Source: JAPPHA01 sp963664045
GTDB taxonomy: Bacteria > Pseudomonadota > Alphaproteobacteria > Rhodobacterales > Rhodobacteraceae
NCBI GenBank assembly: GCA_963664045.2
Contig: CAXXGT010000012.1
Span: 248,001 to 312,000 of the forward strand
DNA: 64,000 bases
Direction of reading: 5' to 3'
In this document: piece after piece, positions 1-8,601 of the stretch
How positions within the stretch are numbered: position 1 is the first letter of the stretch
Layout: every line of letters starts with the position of its first letter
Translations under genes and position numbers: made by a program
Notes under the pieces: generated by a model
Told to the model about the DNA's origin: nothing
Database searches by the model: none
What the model saw: the letters and a program-made list of their open reading frames with translations, nothing else

Positions 1-2
1 CC

Positions 3-203
3 GGCCAGATGGGGCCGGAGACGGTCCATTTCCTCGAGGCCGTGCTGATGGATCGCCCCGCAATGGTCGATCCGGCCGATGCGCGGCTGGTGATGGAGGC
101 ATATTCGGCCGCGGACCTGTCGGCCGGGATCGGCGAGCCTGTCTCGCTGCCGCTGACGAACCGTTCGATTGCGCAGCTGGCCGACATCAAGGCGGCAGGA
201 TAG
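3..203 (+). CDS. Gfo/Idh/MocA-family oxidoreductase, C-terminal end (partial)
   Basis: The open frame runs in from the window edge and ends at 203, so only the last 66 or so residues are present. The pattern FLEAVL..RP..V.PADARLVMEAY.A..LSA, followed by a short hydrophobic Leu-Pro-Leu stretch, is the usual C-terminus of NAD(P)-dependent sugar or inositol dehydrogenases of the Gfo/Idh/MocA family. The Rossmann domain would lie upstream of the window. The next gene starts 10 bp downstream on the same strand, so the two are probably co-transcribed and act on the same substrate. The substrate cannot be told from this fragment. Confidence 0.65.
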   Translation, partial: GQMGPETVHFLEAVLMDRPAMVDPADARLVMEAYSAADLSAGIGEPVSLPLTNRSIAQLADIKAAG

Positions 204-212
204 GGGGGCTGC

Positions 213-1076
213 ATGATGGCCGCGAGCGTCGGGATCTTCGGGCTTGGGCTGATCGGCACGGCCCTGGCGGAACGCCTTCTGGCCGCGGGACATGGCGTCG
301 TCGGCCACGATGTGGACGAAGCGCGGGGAACGCTCCTTCGGGAAAAGGGAGGGATGCCTGCAGATCCCGAAACGATCTGGCAAAGCGACATCATTCTCTC
401 GGCCGTCTTCAGCACCGACCAGCTGGCCGACATAATCGCATCCGCGCCCGAGGTCACGGACACGGTGCTCGTCACGATGAGCACGTGCGACCCCGACCAG
501 GTCGTCGCGTTGGCGGAGTCCGCCCGGAAACGCTCGATCGTGCTCGTCGAGGCCCCGATCTCGGGCACGAGCCTCCAGGTCCGGCAAGGCACGGCGCTCC
601 TGTTGCTTGCCGGCGACGCGGCAGGGCTCGACGCCTTCGAACAGGTTGCCGATGCGATTTCGCCCAACCGGGAACGGGTCGGGGTCATCGGCAACGGGAA
701 CAGGACCAAGCTGGCGATCAATTGCGTTCTCGGGCTGAACCGGGCCGCCGTCGCGGAAGGCCTCGTTCTTGCCGAAGCGCTGGGCCTCGACCCGGCGGCT
801 TACCTGCAGACGGCGCTGCGCTCCGCGGCGCGCTCCGATGTCATGACCGCGAAAGGACCAATGATGGTCGCGCGCGACTTCACGCCACTCGGCCGGATCG
901 CCCAGTCTCAAAAGGATTTCAAGCTGATCCGCGAGATTGCCGCACGCAACGGGCACGGGAACATGCCGATGGTCAATCGCTATCTCGAGGTGATGGAGAA
1001 TGCCGAACAGGCGGGGGACAGCGATCTCGACAATTCGGCGGTGTTCCTCGCGGTTTCGCGGATGGCGAAAGCCTGA
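213..1076 (+). CDS. NAD(P)-dependent beta-hydroxyacid dehydrogenase (HIBADH/6PGDH family)
   Basis: This 287-residue protein has the length and layout of 3-hydroxyisobutyrate or tartronate-semialdehyde reductases. The N-terminal Rossmann fold carries the dinucleotide motif GLGLIG at residues 10-15. A substrate-binding segment, APISGTS (114-120), stands where the family has APVSGG. Lys166 in the context GNRTKLAIN is the expected catalytic lysine. The start offers two adjacent ATG codons (213, 216) behind a G-rich stretch. The oxidoreductase end just upstream suggests a sugar-acid or hydroxyacid pathway; the exact substrate is not visible. Confidence 0.85.
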   Translation: MMAASVGIFGLGLIGTALAERLLAAGHGVVGHDVDEARGTLLREKGGMPADPETIWQSDIILSAVFSTDQLADIIASAPEVTDTVLVTMSTCDPDQVVALAESARKRSIVLVEAPISGTSLQVRQGTALLLLAGDAAGLDAFEQVADAISPNRERVGVIGNGNRTKLAINCVLGLNRAAVAEGLVLAEALGLDPAAYLQTALRSAARSDVMTAKGPMMVARDFTPLGRIAQSQKDFKLIREIAARNGHGNMPMVNRYLEVMENAEQAGDSDLDNSAVFLAVSRMAKA

Positions 1077-1078
1077 GC

Positions 1079-1969
1079 CTAAAATCCGGCCAAGTAGATC
1101 GCCGCTGCGATCAACAGCGGCAGGCAGGCGAAATTCAGAACTGTGGAGCTGACGACCAGCCCGGCCACACGCTGCGGGCTTCGGCCATGGTGTTCGGCAA
1201 TCACGTAGGTGACCAGCGCCGACGGCATTGCGGACAGAAGAAAGACGGCGCCAGCTTCCACGCCTTCGAGGTTGAAGGCCGTGACCAGCGTCAGACCGGT
1301 GGCAACCCCGATCGCCAGCCTTACGCCCGCAAGAACTGCCGATGTTCCGAAATCATTGACCTTCAGCCGCGCCAACGCGCCACCCAGCAGGATCAGCATC
1401 ACCGGGATCATGATCCCGCCCAGAAGCGCGGTCGTACCGGCGATGAAGGTTGGGATCGGCAGGTCGGTGATCCGGAACAGGAGCACTGCCACGATTGACC
1501 AGACCAACGGTTGGCGCAACAGTTTTCGCAGGCCCGGATCGCCGGTTACGATGGCGGGGACAATCGTGTACTGCACCAGCGCCATCGTGAAAAAGAACGC
1601 CACGCCAATGGTCAGTCCCGATTCGGCAAAGGCGAAAAAGACGATCGGCAGCCCGGCATTTCCGGCATTGGGAAGCGACAAGGACGACAGAAACGTCCGC
1701 GGAGGAAGGCGCAGGACCAGAAGCGCGGCCATGGCCAGCGCGCCGCCCACAAAGACCGCGGCCACGGTGATCGCCACGATGCGGGCAAGCGAGTCGTCGG
1801 GCAGGGCAGTACTTGTCAGGGACGAAAACACCAGGCACGGCGTCCCGATCAGCATCGCAAGCCGGCTCAGCGTTTCGGATTGGAAGCCAATTCCCCGATA
1901 CTCGAGGAAAAATCCAATCCCGGCGACCACAAAAACCGGGGCGATGATGTTCAGGATCTCGCTCGGCAC
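1079..1969 (-). CDS. AEC-family transporter (auxin efflux carrier / malonate permease type)
   Basis: This is a 296-residue, very hydrophobic protein with about ten membrane segments and the two-halved layout of the AEC family. The N-terminus (IIAPVFVVAGIGFFLEYRG) and the internal segments LPNAGNAGLPIVFF and MPSALVTYVIAEHHG are characteristic, the latter near the second cross-over helix. Family members export or exchange small organic anions across the inner membrane. The gene converges on the dehydrogenase at 213-1076 with only 2 bp between stops, so a shared function is possible but not shown. The start is the first Met of the frame. Confidence 0.85.
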   Translation of the reverse strand: MPSEILNIIAPVFVVAGIGFFLEYRGIGFQSETLSRLAMLIGTPCLVFSSLTSTALPDDSLARIVAITVAAVFVGGALAMAALLVLRLPPRTFLSSLSLPNAGNAGLPIVFFAFAESGLTIGVAFFFTMALVQYTIVPAIVTGDPGLRKLLRQPLVWSIVAVLLFRITDLPIPTFIAGTTALLGGIMIPVMLILLGGALARLKVNDFGTSAVLAGVRLAIGVATGLTLVTAFNLEGVEAGAVFLLSAMPSALVTYVIAEHHGRSPQRVAGLVVSSTVLNFACLPLLIAAAIYLAGF

Positions 1970-2869
1970 CTCGCCCCGCTTCCGATCGTTTCGCTGCCTA
2001 TCCCTAGTCGATCCGGTCCGTCAAGAGGTCAACGGCCAAGGCAGCAATACCCACTATGGCGGTTTCCTACATCTTGTCCGGAATTAAGCGCGTTCGGGGT
2101 TTCACCTTGGGATGACGTTCCTGGCTTTTCCGAGAAAGAGGCAACCGACTTCGGCGGCAGGATACCGGCGACCAAGGCACTCATCATGGATGGCAAAGGC
2201 GAGGAGATTGAGCAAAACGGGAACGCTGTCCAGTGAATCCTTGCCTTGGCGGGTAGTTTTGCTCGAGACTGTTCCAGTCGGACATCTTCGTGGTCTCAAT
2301 TGTGCCGAAGAGGAAGTTGAGGAGATCAATGATGGCTGCAACCACCGAGTCGAAAATTGCGTCATCTGCTGTAGCAACCCCTGCCTGGCCGGCCCGGTAG
2401 AGGCTGCCAGGACCCCAGAGGAGAGTGCGGTTTCCGAAAGTGATCGCACTCCATTTGACCCAGGCGTGGAGCCATACCTACACGTTCGGCGCGCATGATC
2501 TGGCGAAAGGCAAGCCGTGGGAAACACCTGCGTTCCGTCCCAAAATCTGCACACCGGAAAGTCCTGTAATATTCGTAGCCGTCGAAGGGGCAAGAGCAGC
2601 AACCATTTCCGGGTCAGTTGAAATTTCCGCAGAACACTTGGGTGCCTGTGCGCGCTTGGTGTCGCAAGGTCCTTCAACTAAGCCACTAACACCCATCATG
2701 AATCCTTATTTCCCAGTGTCATGGGGCTGCTCTATCTCTATAAAACACGAACGAAGCTGGGTGGAGGGTTCCCGTAAGATATAGCGCCGGGCGAGACGAT
2801 TCGTGCCCCGCCTGTGAGTGCATTCTACGGGCGTGCCTGCCTTCCCTGCCCCACGGCGCGGATCCCCGT
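1970..2869. other. 900-bp stretch without a convincing intact gene
   Basis: Several overlapping frames are open here on both strands but none has family-like composition throughout. One segment on the minus strand (about 2112-2290) reads RQGKDSL followed by LLNLLAFAIHDE, which resembles the C-terminal tail of ISNCY-type transposases. That match is short, so the segment may be a transposase remnant or chance. The right end presumably holds the promoter of the tct operon. I see no RNA gene or repeat here. Confidence 0.4.
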
Positions 2870-3469
2870 TTGACGCAGAACCAACAGGATAATGGGATAG
2901 CAGGCAATTGCGACGTGAAGATCATTAAGCACATCACTGCCGAAGCATGGCTGACCGGTGGTCTCGCACTCGTGGGCATCCTCGGGATCGTGTTCATGTC
3001 GCAGCTCGTGGCCCCGCCCAAGGTCCTGTTCGGACGGTCGCTAACGGCAATTCCACCTTCGCTCTTTCCGGCGCTCGTCCTCGGCGCAATGGCGGTCCTT
3101 GCCTGCCTGCTACTCTATGTGCTGCGCGGATCGCTTCTGGCACCGCAAAGCAAGACTTTCGAAGAAGGCACGCTTCGTCGGGTCGTGATGCTGTTCGCAG
3201 TGATGTTTTTCTACGCGCTGACAATGGCGCCGCTCGGTTTTTTCATCTCGTCTGCCCTGTCGATGGCCGCCGTGGGTTGGATCGCCGGTAACCGCTCGAT
3301 CCTGCAGATCTGCGCGGTTTCGACAATCTGCCCGGTCGCGCTCTACCTTGTTGCGACGCGCGGGCTTGCGGTGTCGTTGCCCGAACTCAGTTCGATCGAG
3401 TTCTTTTTTGCGTGGATTTTCGATCAATCAAATGCCGTGTTCGCTGACCCCGAAGGAAGCCTGTCGTGA
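2870..3469 (+). CDS. tctB: Tripartite tricarboxylate transporter small membrane subunit TctB
   Basis: This 199-residue protein has four hydrophobic segments, at roughly residues 28-48, 60-85, 105-125 and 130-165. That is the pattern of the poorly conserved TctB subunit of secondary transporters for di- and tricarboxylates. Identification rests mainly on position: its end overlaps the start of a clear tctA by 4 bp and tctC follows. The listed start is TTG at 2870 without a good ribosome site. An in-frame GTG at 2915 would give a shorter N-terminus closer to family length, and I cannot choose between them. Confidence 0.85.
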   Translation: MTQNQQDNGIAGNCDVKIIKHITAEAWLTGGLALVGILGIVFMSQLVAPPKVLFGRSLTAIPPSLFPALVLGAMAVLACLLLYVLRGSLLAPQSKTFEEGTLRRVVMLFAVMFFYALTMAPLGFFISSALSMAAVGWIAGNRSILQICAVSTICPVALYLVATRGLAVSLPELSSIEFFFAWIFDQSNAVFADPEGSLS

Positions 3470-4944
3470 TCGAGCAGTTTACGGAAGGCGCGATGATGGC
3501 GTTGCGTGCCGATACGCTCGTGATGGTCATGATCGGATTGTTTTCGGGGATGCTCGTGGGTGCCTTGCCGGGCTTCACGACGCTGATGGCGATGGCGATC
3601 CTGCTGCCACTATCGTTCTTTCTCGATCCTCTTGTCGGGATCCCTTTTCTTCTGGGTGTCTACAAGGGCGGGATCTTCGGCGGGTCGATCCCGGCGATCC
3701 TGGTGTCCATGCCCGGAACGGGTGCTGCCGTCGCCACCTCGATTGACGGCTACAAGCTCACGCAGAAGGGCCAGTCCCGCAAGGCGCTCGACATGGCGCT
3801 CTACTCGTCGATGATCGGCGATACGTTCAGCGACATCTTCACGATTCTGATGATCTTCCCGATTGCCATTCTCGTGATGCAATTCGGGCCGCCGGAACTC
3901 TTCGCGGTTCTCTTGATGAGCCTCGTCATCATCGTGGTAACATCGCGCAGCAACCCGTTGAAAGGGTTGGTGATGATGCTGTTCGGCCTCTGGCTCGCCC
4001 AGATCGGGACAGATCCGATCGGAGGCGTCGAGCGTTTCACCTTCGGCATCTTCGAGTTGAAATCCGGCGTCCCGTTATTGCCCATGCTGATCGGGGTCTT
4101 CGCACTGCCCGAACTGGTCTATGCGGTCATGCGCAGCGAGAAGGTCGGAGGGTTTGCCAAGCTCGTGGGCGATCGTCTGAGCAAGGCGGAATTCAAGCGC
4201 TGTATCCCCACGATCCGGCGATCGACGATGATCGGCACGGCGATCGGAATTGTGCCGGGGCTCGGCCAGGTTGTCGCGGCGATGATGGGGTATTCGGCCG
4301 CCAAGAATTCCTCTTCTCACCCGGAGACCTTTGGCGAGGGCGACGTCGAAGGAGTGGCTGCCGCCGAGGCGGCAAACAACGCCGTGAACGGGCCGACGCT
4401 TGTTCCACTGCTTACGCTCGGTATCCCGGGTGACAACGTGACGGCGATCCTGCTTGGCGCATTTGTGGCGCAAGGCTTGAGACCCGGACCGCAACTCTTC
4501 GAGGAACAGGGAACAATTGTCTTTGGAATTCTCGTCGCGATGGTGCTGGCAAACCTGATGTTTGTCGTTATCGGATACCTGTCGATCCCGCTCTTCGCGC
4601 GCATCGTGACGATCAAGACCGGGCTGCTGGTACCGATCGTGATCATGTTCGCATTCGCCGGTGCCTACGTGTTTCGTTCGGACCCGACCGACGTGCTGAT
4701 GCTGGTCGGTTTTGGCCTGTTCGGCCTGTTGGCGCGGGCTGCGAAATTCGATGTTATGCCCATGGTAATGGGCTACATTCTCGGGGGAACGCTAGAATAT
4801 GCGTTCGGCCAGACGGTCGCGATGGCCGGGACGACCCCGCTTCAATTCATGTTTGCGGAGCGACTGGGCATGGCCGCCGTTTTGATCGCGACGCCGATCG
4901 TCGGCTATGTCCTGTGGCGCCGGATGAAAACCGCCACGGCCTAG
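3466..4944 (+). CDS. tctA: Tripartite tricarboxylate transporter large membrane subunit TctA
   Basis: This 492-residue polytopic membrane protein is full length for TctA. Two glycine-rich signatures of the family are visible. The first is GALPGFTTLMAMAILLPLSF near residue 30; the second, about residues 255-330, runs GIVPGLGQVVAAMMGYSAAK and later NGPTLVPLLTLGIPGD. It forms the ion-coupled translocation pore together with TctB and is fed by the periplasmic TctC. The GTG start lies in the GTGA overlap with tctB, so translation is probably coupled. It is the middle gene of a three-gene operon. Confidence 0.95.
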   Translation: MIEQFTEGAMMALRADTLVMVMIGLFSGMLVGALPGFTTLMAMAILLPLSFFLDPLVGIPFLLGVYKGGIFGGSIPAILVSMPGTGAAVATSIDGYKLTQKGQSRKALDMALYSSMIGDTFSDIFTILMIFPIAILVMQFGPPELFAVLLMSLVIIVVTSRSNPLKGLVMMLFGLWLAQIGTDPIGGVERFTFGIFELKSGVPLLPMLIGVFALPELVYAVMRSEKVGGFAKLVGDRLSKAEFKRCIPTIRRSTMIGTAIGIVPGLGQVVAAMMGYSAAKNSSSHPETFGEGDVEGVAAAEAANNAVNGPTLVPLLTLGIPGDNVTAILLGAFVAQGLRPGPQLFEEQGTIVFGILVAMVLANLMFVVIGYLSIPLFARIVTIKTGLLVPIVIMFAFAGAYVFRSDPTDVLMLVGFGLFGLLARAAKFDVMPMVMGYILGGTLEYAFGQTVAMAGTTPLQFMFAERLGMAAVLIATPIVGYVLWRRMKTATA

Positions 4945-4984
4945 AATGGCGGAACAAAAAACAGATCGATCAAAGGAGGAAATC

Positions 4985-5944
4985 ATGATCTGGAAATCTC
5001 TGAAAAGAACCATGGGTGCCGCGCTTGTCGCCGCGCTCGGGCTGAGTTCGGCCGCATTCGCGGAGTATCCCGAAAAGCCGATCACGCTCGTTATCCCCTT
5101 GGGGGCCGGCGGTTCGCATGACCTGAATGCCCGGGTGATCACGTCGATCATCCCGCAGTACCTTGACCAGGCGATGATCGTGCGTCTCAGCCCCGGTGCT
5201 GGCGGACAAAAGGGCACCCAGGAAGTCGCCAATGCGGCCCCGGACGGGTACACCCTGCTGTTCTCGCACAATTATATCGACATGCTTCAGCAGCACGTCG
5301 AGAACCTTCCCTATGACCCGAATACGGATTTTGTCCCCGTGGCACGTGTCAACTACGCGCCGATCGCCGTAGTCGTCCGGGGTGACAGCGAAATTAACAG
5401 CTTCGAAGACCTGATCGCTGCGGCCAAGGCCAATCCCGGCGGTGTCGACATGGCGCATTCCGGGAACTGGGGCGCGCTTTTCGTGCCGGCGGCCCAGATC
5501 ATGAAGGCGACGGACACGGTCTTCAACCTCGTGCCGTTCCAGGGTGGCGGACCTGCCATGCGGGCCTTGCTGTCAGGCGATGCCGACGTGACCATGGGCT
5601 TCCCGTCGACGCTTTCGTCGCTGGTGACTTCCGGTGACGTCAAGGTCTTGGCCACCGCCGGTGACGAGCGCATCTACGAGGATGTGCCGAGCTTTGCCGA
5701 ATTGGGCATTGGCGGCGACGTGGGCTTCATGCACCGCGTGGTTCTCGCTCCCGCCGGGACGCCGGACGACGTCCTTGCCAAACTCGGTGAGGCCTTCACG
5801 GCCTTGCAGGAGGATCGGACGTACACCCGCATGATGGGGCGCCTGGGTGAAAACACCGACTACATCGGCGGTGCAGACTATCAGATGATGCGGGTCGATC
5901 AGAATTCGGCCTACAAAGACTTGGTCGAAGCCATCACGCAATGA
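4985..5944 (+). CDS. tctC: Periplasmic solute-binding protein TctC (Bug family)
   Basis: This protein binds a carboxylate in the periplasm and delivers it to TctAB. The chosen ATG at 4985 has a near-perfect ribosome site (AAAGGAGGAAATC) and gives a clean signal peptide ending AAFA about residue 26. The mature protein starts with YPEKPITLVIPLGAGGSHD, the first ligand-binding loop of the Bug family. Later family markers are VPFQGGGPAMRALLSGDADV and the C-terminal half containing VLAPAGTPDDVLAKL. The preceding open frame back to 4946 lacks an SD and would bury the signal peptide. The ligand is unknown; the neighbouring dehydrogenases suggest a hydroxyacid or sugar acid. Confidence 0.93.
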   Translation: MIWKSLKRTMGAALVAALGLSSAAFAEYPEKPITLVIPLGAGGSHDLNARVITSIIPQYLDQAMIVRLSPGAGGQKGTQEVANAAPDGYTLLFSHNYIDMLQQHVENLPYDPNTDFVPVARVNYAPIAVVVRGDSEINSFEDLIAAAKANPGGVDMAHSGNWGALFVPAAQIMKATDTVFNLVPFQGGGPAMRALLSGDADVTMGFPSTLSSLVTSGDVKVLATAGDERIYEDVPSFAELGIGGDVGFMHRVVLAPAGTPDDVLAKLGEAFTALQEDRTYTRMMGRLGENTDYIGGADYQMMRVDQNSAYKDLVEAITQ

Positions 5945-6000
5945 GCGAATCCTACCGGGCAGCCCTGCGCTGCCCGGTAAACGCCAACCGGAGTAACGAA

Positions 6001-6480
6001 ATGGCCATAAAGGAAAAACCGATTTGGACTTTCCGCACCCACGCCCGGCAAGAGACCAGGACGAAATCCCGTGCCCGGTCCAGGGACGTCGAAATGATCA
6101 TCGACGAACCCATCGAGCGTGGTGGAACCAACGAGGGTCCGATGCCAGTCGAGATGGTTTTCGCCGGCCTGGCGGGTTGCACGCACGTGATTTCGAACAA
6201 GCTGGCCACGGCGAATGACATCATCATCGAGGACATGGAAATCGACATCGTCACGACGATGGACAGCCGGGGCACGCGCCTGATCGAGCCGATCGACGTG
6301 CCGTTTCCGAAGATTATCATCAACATTACGACGAAGATGACCGGTCATCCTGAGGGCATCGATGCGGTCGTGACCAAATTGCGCGAACATTGCGCCGTCT
6401 CAAAGATGTTTCGCCAGTCCGGCAGCGAGGTGATCGAGAACTGGACGATCAACGGCGCGGCATGGCAGGCGTCCGTCTGA
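6001..6480 (+). CDS. OsmC-family protein (thiol peroxidase-like)
   Basis: This 159-residue protein has both OsmC cysteines: Cys60 in VFAGLAGCTHVISN and Cys131 in LREHCAVSKMF. In family members this pair reduces organic hydroperoxides. The frame is open back to 5941, but the ATG at 6001 has GGAG upstream and gives the normal OsmC length, so I chose it. It follows tctC closely and may be the last gene of that operon. Whether it protects against peroxide or has become an acyl-handling accessory, as some YhfA-like members appear to be, cannot be seen. Confidence 0.85.
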   Translation: MAIKEKPIWTFRTHARQETRTKSRARSRDVEMIIDEPIERGGTNEGPMPVEMVFAGLAGCTHVISNKLATANDIIIEDMEIDIVTTMDSRGTRLIEPIDVPFPKIIINITTKMTGHPEGIDAVVTKLREHCAVSKMFRQSGSEVIENWTINGAAWQASV

Positions 6481-6484
6481 ACAG

Positions 6485-7543
6485 CTAGAGCCGGTCTATG
6501 CCCAACGCGTCGGCAAGCGCATCGAGCCGGCCCCCCAAAGCCCTGGGGATCGGGATGCCATTTGCCTTGCGCTCGGCCGTTGCGGCTGCCAGCCGTTCAC
6601 CGGGCAATCTGATTTCTTCGACCCCCGGAAGCCGGTTGGATGATTTCATCTCTTCCCAGATCGCGTCGACCTGCGCCTTGAACGTGTCGACGTCGGCGAA
6701 CGCCGCGATGTCAAGGGCTATGACGAAATGACCGGTGTTCGTGGTCGCCTTGGGATCGGCGTTGAAGTCCACCACGTCCGTGCCGAAGGCCGCCCCGTTC
6801 AGCGTGCCGGCCAGAAGTCCGAAGATCAGCGACAACCCGTATCCCTTTGGCCCACCGATGGGCAACAACAACCCCTCGCCTGCACGGGTCGGATCCGTCA
6901 GCGGCCGGCCCTGCTTGTCGATCATCCAACCCTCCGGCATGGCCTGGCCCCGGTCGGCGGCGGTCTTGACCTTGCCGTAGGCCGCAACAGTGGTGGCCAT
7001 ATCCAAAACTACAGGCGGTCGTGTGTTCGATGGAATTGCCACCGAAATCGGGTTTGTGCTGAGAAGCAAATCCGTGCCGCCCCAGGGCGGCAAATGGTTG
7101 GCGCTGCCAACAGCCACGTAAAGCCCGATCATGTCCTGAGCCAACGGCATCCGTGCATAGAGGAACGCCGGTCCGGCATGGTTCGAATACCTCGCGCCTA
7201 CCCATGCGACCCCGCAGGTCCTGGCCTTCTGCATGGCCAGTTCGGCCGCGCGCGACATCACCAGGTGCCCTGGCCCGTTCCCGCCGTCGAGCAGCGCGGT
7301 GGCGGGACGTTCGGAGATCACCGAGATATCCGGGTCGACCGACATTCCCCCCGCACGGATCCGCCCGATGTATTGGGGCAGGCGAAACACCCCATGGCCG
7401 TCCTGTCCGCCGATATCGGCCTCGGTCATCAACGCGGCCATCCGGGCTGCGTTGTCCGGCGGCATGTCGCAGGCCCGAAAGGCAGAGGCTACAAATTCGC
7501 GAAGCCGGTCCGATTTTATGTCGCGCATGCCACGATCGTTCAT
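6485..7543 (-). CDS. Ldh-family NAD(P)-dependent oxidoreductase (malate/lactate/ureidoglycolate type)
   Basis: This 352-residue enzyme belongs to the 'new' malate/L-lactate dehydrogenase family (YlbC, MdhH, AllD), whose fold is unrelated to Rossmann LDHs. The catalytic His50 lies in GGQDGHGVFRLPQY. Later signatures are the segment at about 185-200 (STNPISVAIPS) and the glycine-rich GPKGYGLSLIFGLLAGTLNG. The ATG at 7543 has AAGGGAG at the right distance; the frame upstream of it is not supported. It diverges from the cupin gene with 38 bp between starts and converges on the OsmC gene. Likely a 2-hydroxyacid dehydrogenase acting on a compound imported by TctABC; that link is inference. Confidence 0.88.
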   Translation of the reverse strand: MNDRGMRDIKSDRLREFVASAFRACDMPPDNAARMAALMTEADIGGQDGHGVFRLPQYIGRIRAGGMSVDPDISVISERPATALLDGGNGPGHLVMSRAAELAMQKARTCGVAWVGARYSNHAGPAFLYARMPLAQDMIGLYVAVGSANHLPPWGGTDLLLSTNPISVAIPSNTRPPVVLDMATTVAAYGKVKTAADRGQAMPEGWMIDKQGRPLTDPTRAGEGLLLPIGGPKGYGLSLIFGLLAGTLNGAAFGTDVVDFNADPKATTNTGHFVIALDIAAFADVDTFKAQVDAIWEEMKSSNRLPGVEEIRLPGERLAAATAERKANGIPIPRALGGRLDALADALGIDRL

Positions 7544-7581
7544 TTTACTCCCTTTCGCCAAACCCACTCGCGGAGATCCCC

Positions 7582-7986
7582 ATGAGCGCAGAAGCAATCG
7601 TTCCCTATGCCACGATCACGCCCTTTGCCAGGGGCGACGGTGTTGAAACCCGCCTGATGATCGGGAGCGAACGGGTGGATGACCCGCCTTTCACCACGGG
7701 CATGACCGTGTTTCCCGCCGGGTCTGCGGCGCCCATGCACAGCCACAACTGCGACGAACAGGTCACGATCCTCGAAGGCCGGGCCATGGTCGAGGTTGCA
7801 GGGGTTCAGTCCGAGCTTGGTCCCATGGATACCAGCTTCATTCCGGCCGACATACCCCATCGCTTCGTGAATATCGGTGACGGCCCTTTGAAGATCCTGT
7901 GGATCTATGCGGCGGCAGAGGTCACGCGGACCTTCACGGAAACGGGCGAGACCGTTCCTCATCTGTCGCAGGGGGACAAGGTCTGA
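7582..7986 (+). CDS. Cupin-domain protein
   Basis: This 134-residue single-domain cupin has the likely metal ligands His53, His55, Glu59 and His93, in MHSHNCDEQVTILEG and IPADIPHRF. The start at 7582 follows CGGAG. Small cupins of this type are often isomerases or epimerases, or metal-dependent sensors, next to sugar-acid genes. The position back-to-back with the Ldh-type dehydrogenase suggests a shared regulatory region of only 38 bp. The 3' end overlaps a decaying BKACE gene on the other strand. Confidence 0.85.
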   Translation: MSAEAIVPYATITPFARGDGVETRLMIGSERVDDPPFTTGMTVFPAGSAAPMHSHNCDEQVTILEGRAMVEVAGVQSELGPMDTSFIPADIPHRFVNIGDGPLKILWIYAAAEVTRTFTETGETVPHLSQGDKV

Positions 7987-8582
7987 CCCGCCGCGTCGAC
8001 AGCTGCGATTTCGTCTAGTACGGCTCGGACGCAGGTCACACGTGCTACATTGTCTCGCGCCAAGTATCCGTCTGCGTTCCAGAGCAAGTCTTCGAACCCG
8101 ACTCGCATCTTGCCTCTCCATGCGGCCGTTTGCGCAAGGAAGGCCGTTTCGGCCGAACTGAAGGCGAAGACCATCCAGTCGAATGTCATGTCGGCCTCAA
8201 GGTCGGTGGGGCGCGGCATTTCGGATCCAGCGTACGTGCCGAGCACCAGTCGTAAACGGTGATGCGCGCCTGGAACCTTCTCCTGAACGATGCATGTGAC
8301 CAGCCGATCCAATTTTGCAGCCCTGTAGACTAATGTGTTGAATGCCAATCCTTTTGTCATGTGCCCGGGCACCGCATTCTCAAGTGTGGCGATCGCATCT
8401 TGGTACGGAAGACCCGTGTCAAGGCTGTGCTTGCCTTCCTCGTCGTGCGTATGCAGGTGAACGCCATCGTCGTCGGCCATTTTCAGGCTACGGCCGTCTC
8501 GACGATTTCTTCCTGCGTGATCGGCAGCACCCGGTTGTCCGCCGTGCCCCGTCGTGCCCCGTTCGGCGCGACCACCAGTCAA
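7959..8582 (-). pseudogene. Broken BKACE (beta-keto acid cleavage enzyme, DUF849) gene
   Basis: Pieces of a BKACE enzyme can be recognised but not in one frame. Just inside the 5' end another frame reads VAPNGARRGTADNRVLPIT, the family's N-terminal signature; it hits a stop after ETAVA. The main frame then resumes with the metal-ligand segment GVHLHTHDEEGKHSLD. About 100 residues of the barrel are missing. The C-terminal part is again typical: WMVFAFSS.E, then MRVGFEDLLWNADGYLARDN. Intact members are near 280-310 residues and condense or cleave 3-keto acids with acetyl-CoA. The frameshift, the stop and the internal deletion together make this a dead gene. Confidence 0.8.
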
Positions 8583-8601
8583 GGCAAGGGGCGTGACGGT
8601 G

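Noticed and set aside
485..1498. Long plus-strand open frame of 337 residues
   Set aside because: It is an out-of-frame shadow of the hydroxyacid dehydrogenase and the antisense of the AEC gene, rich in Arg, Gly and Pro without any family pattern.
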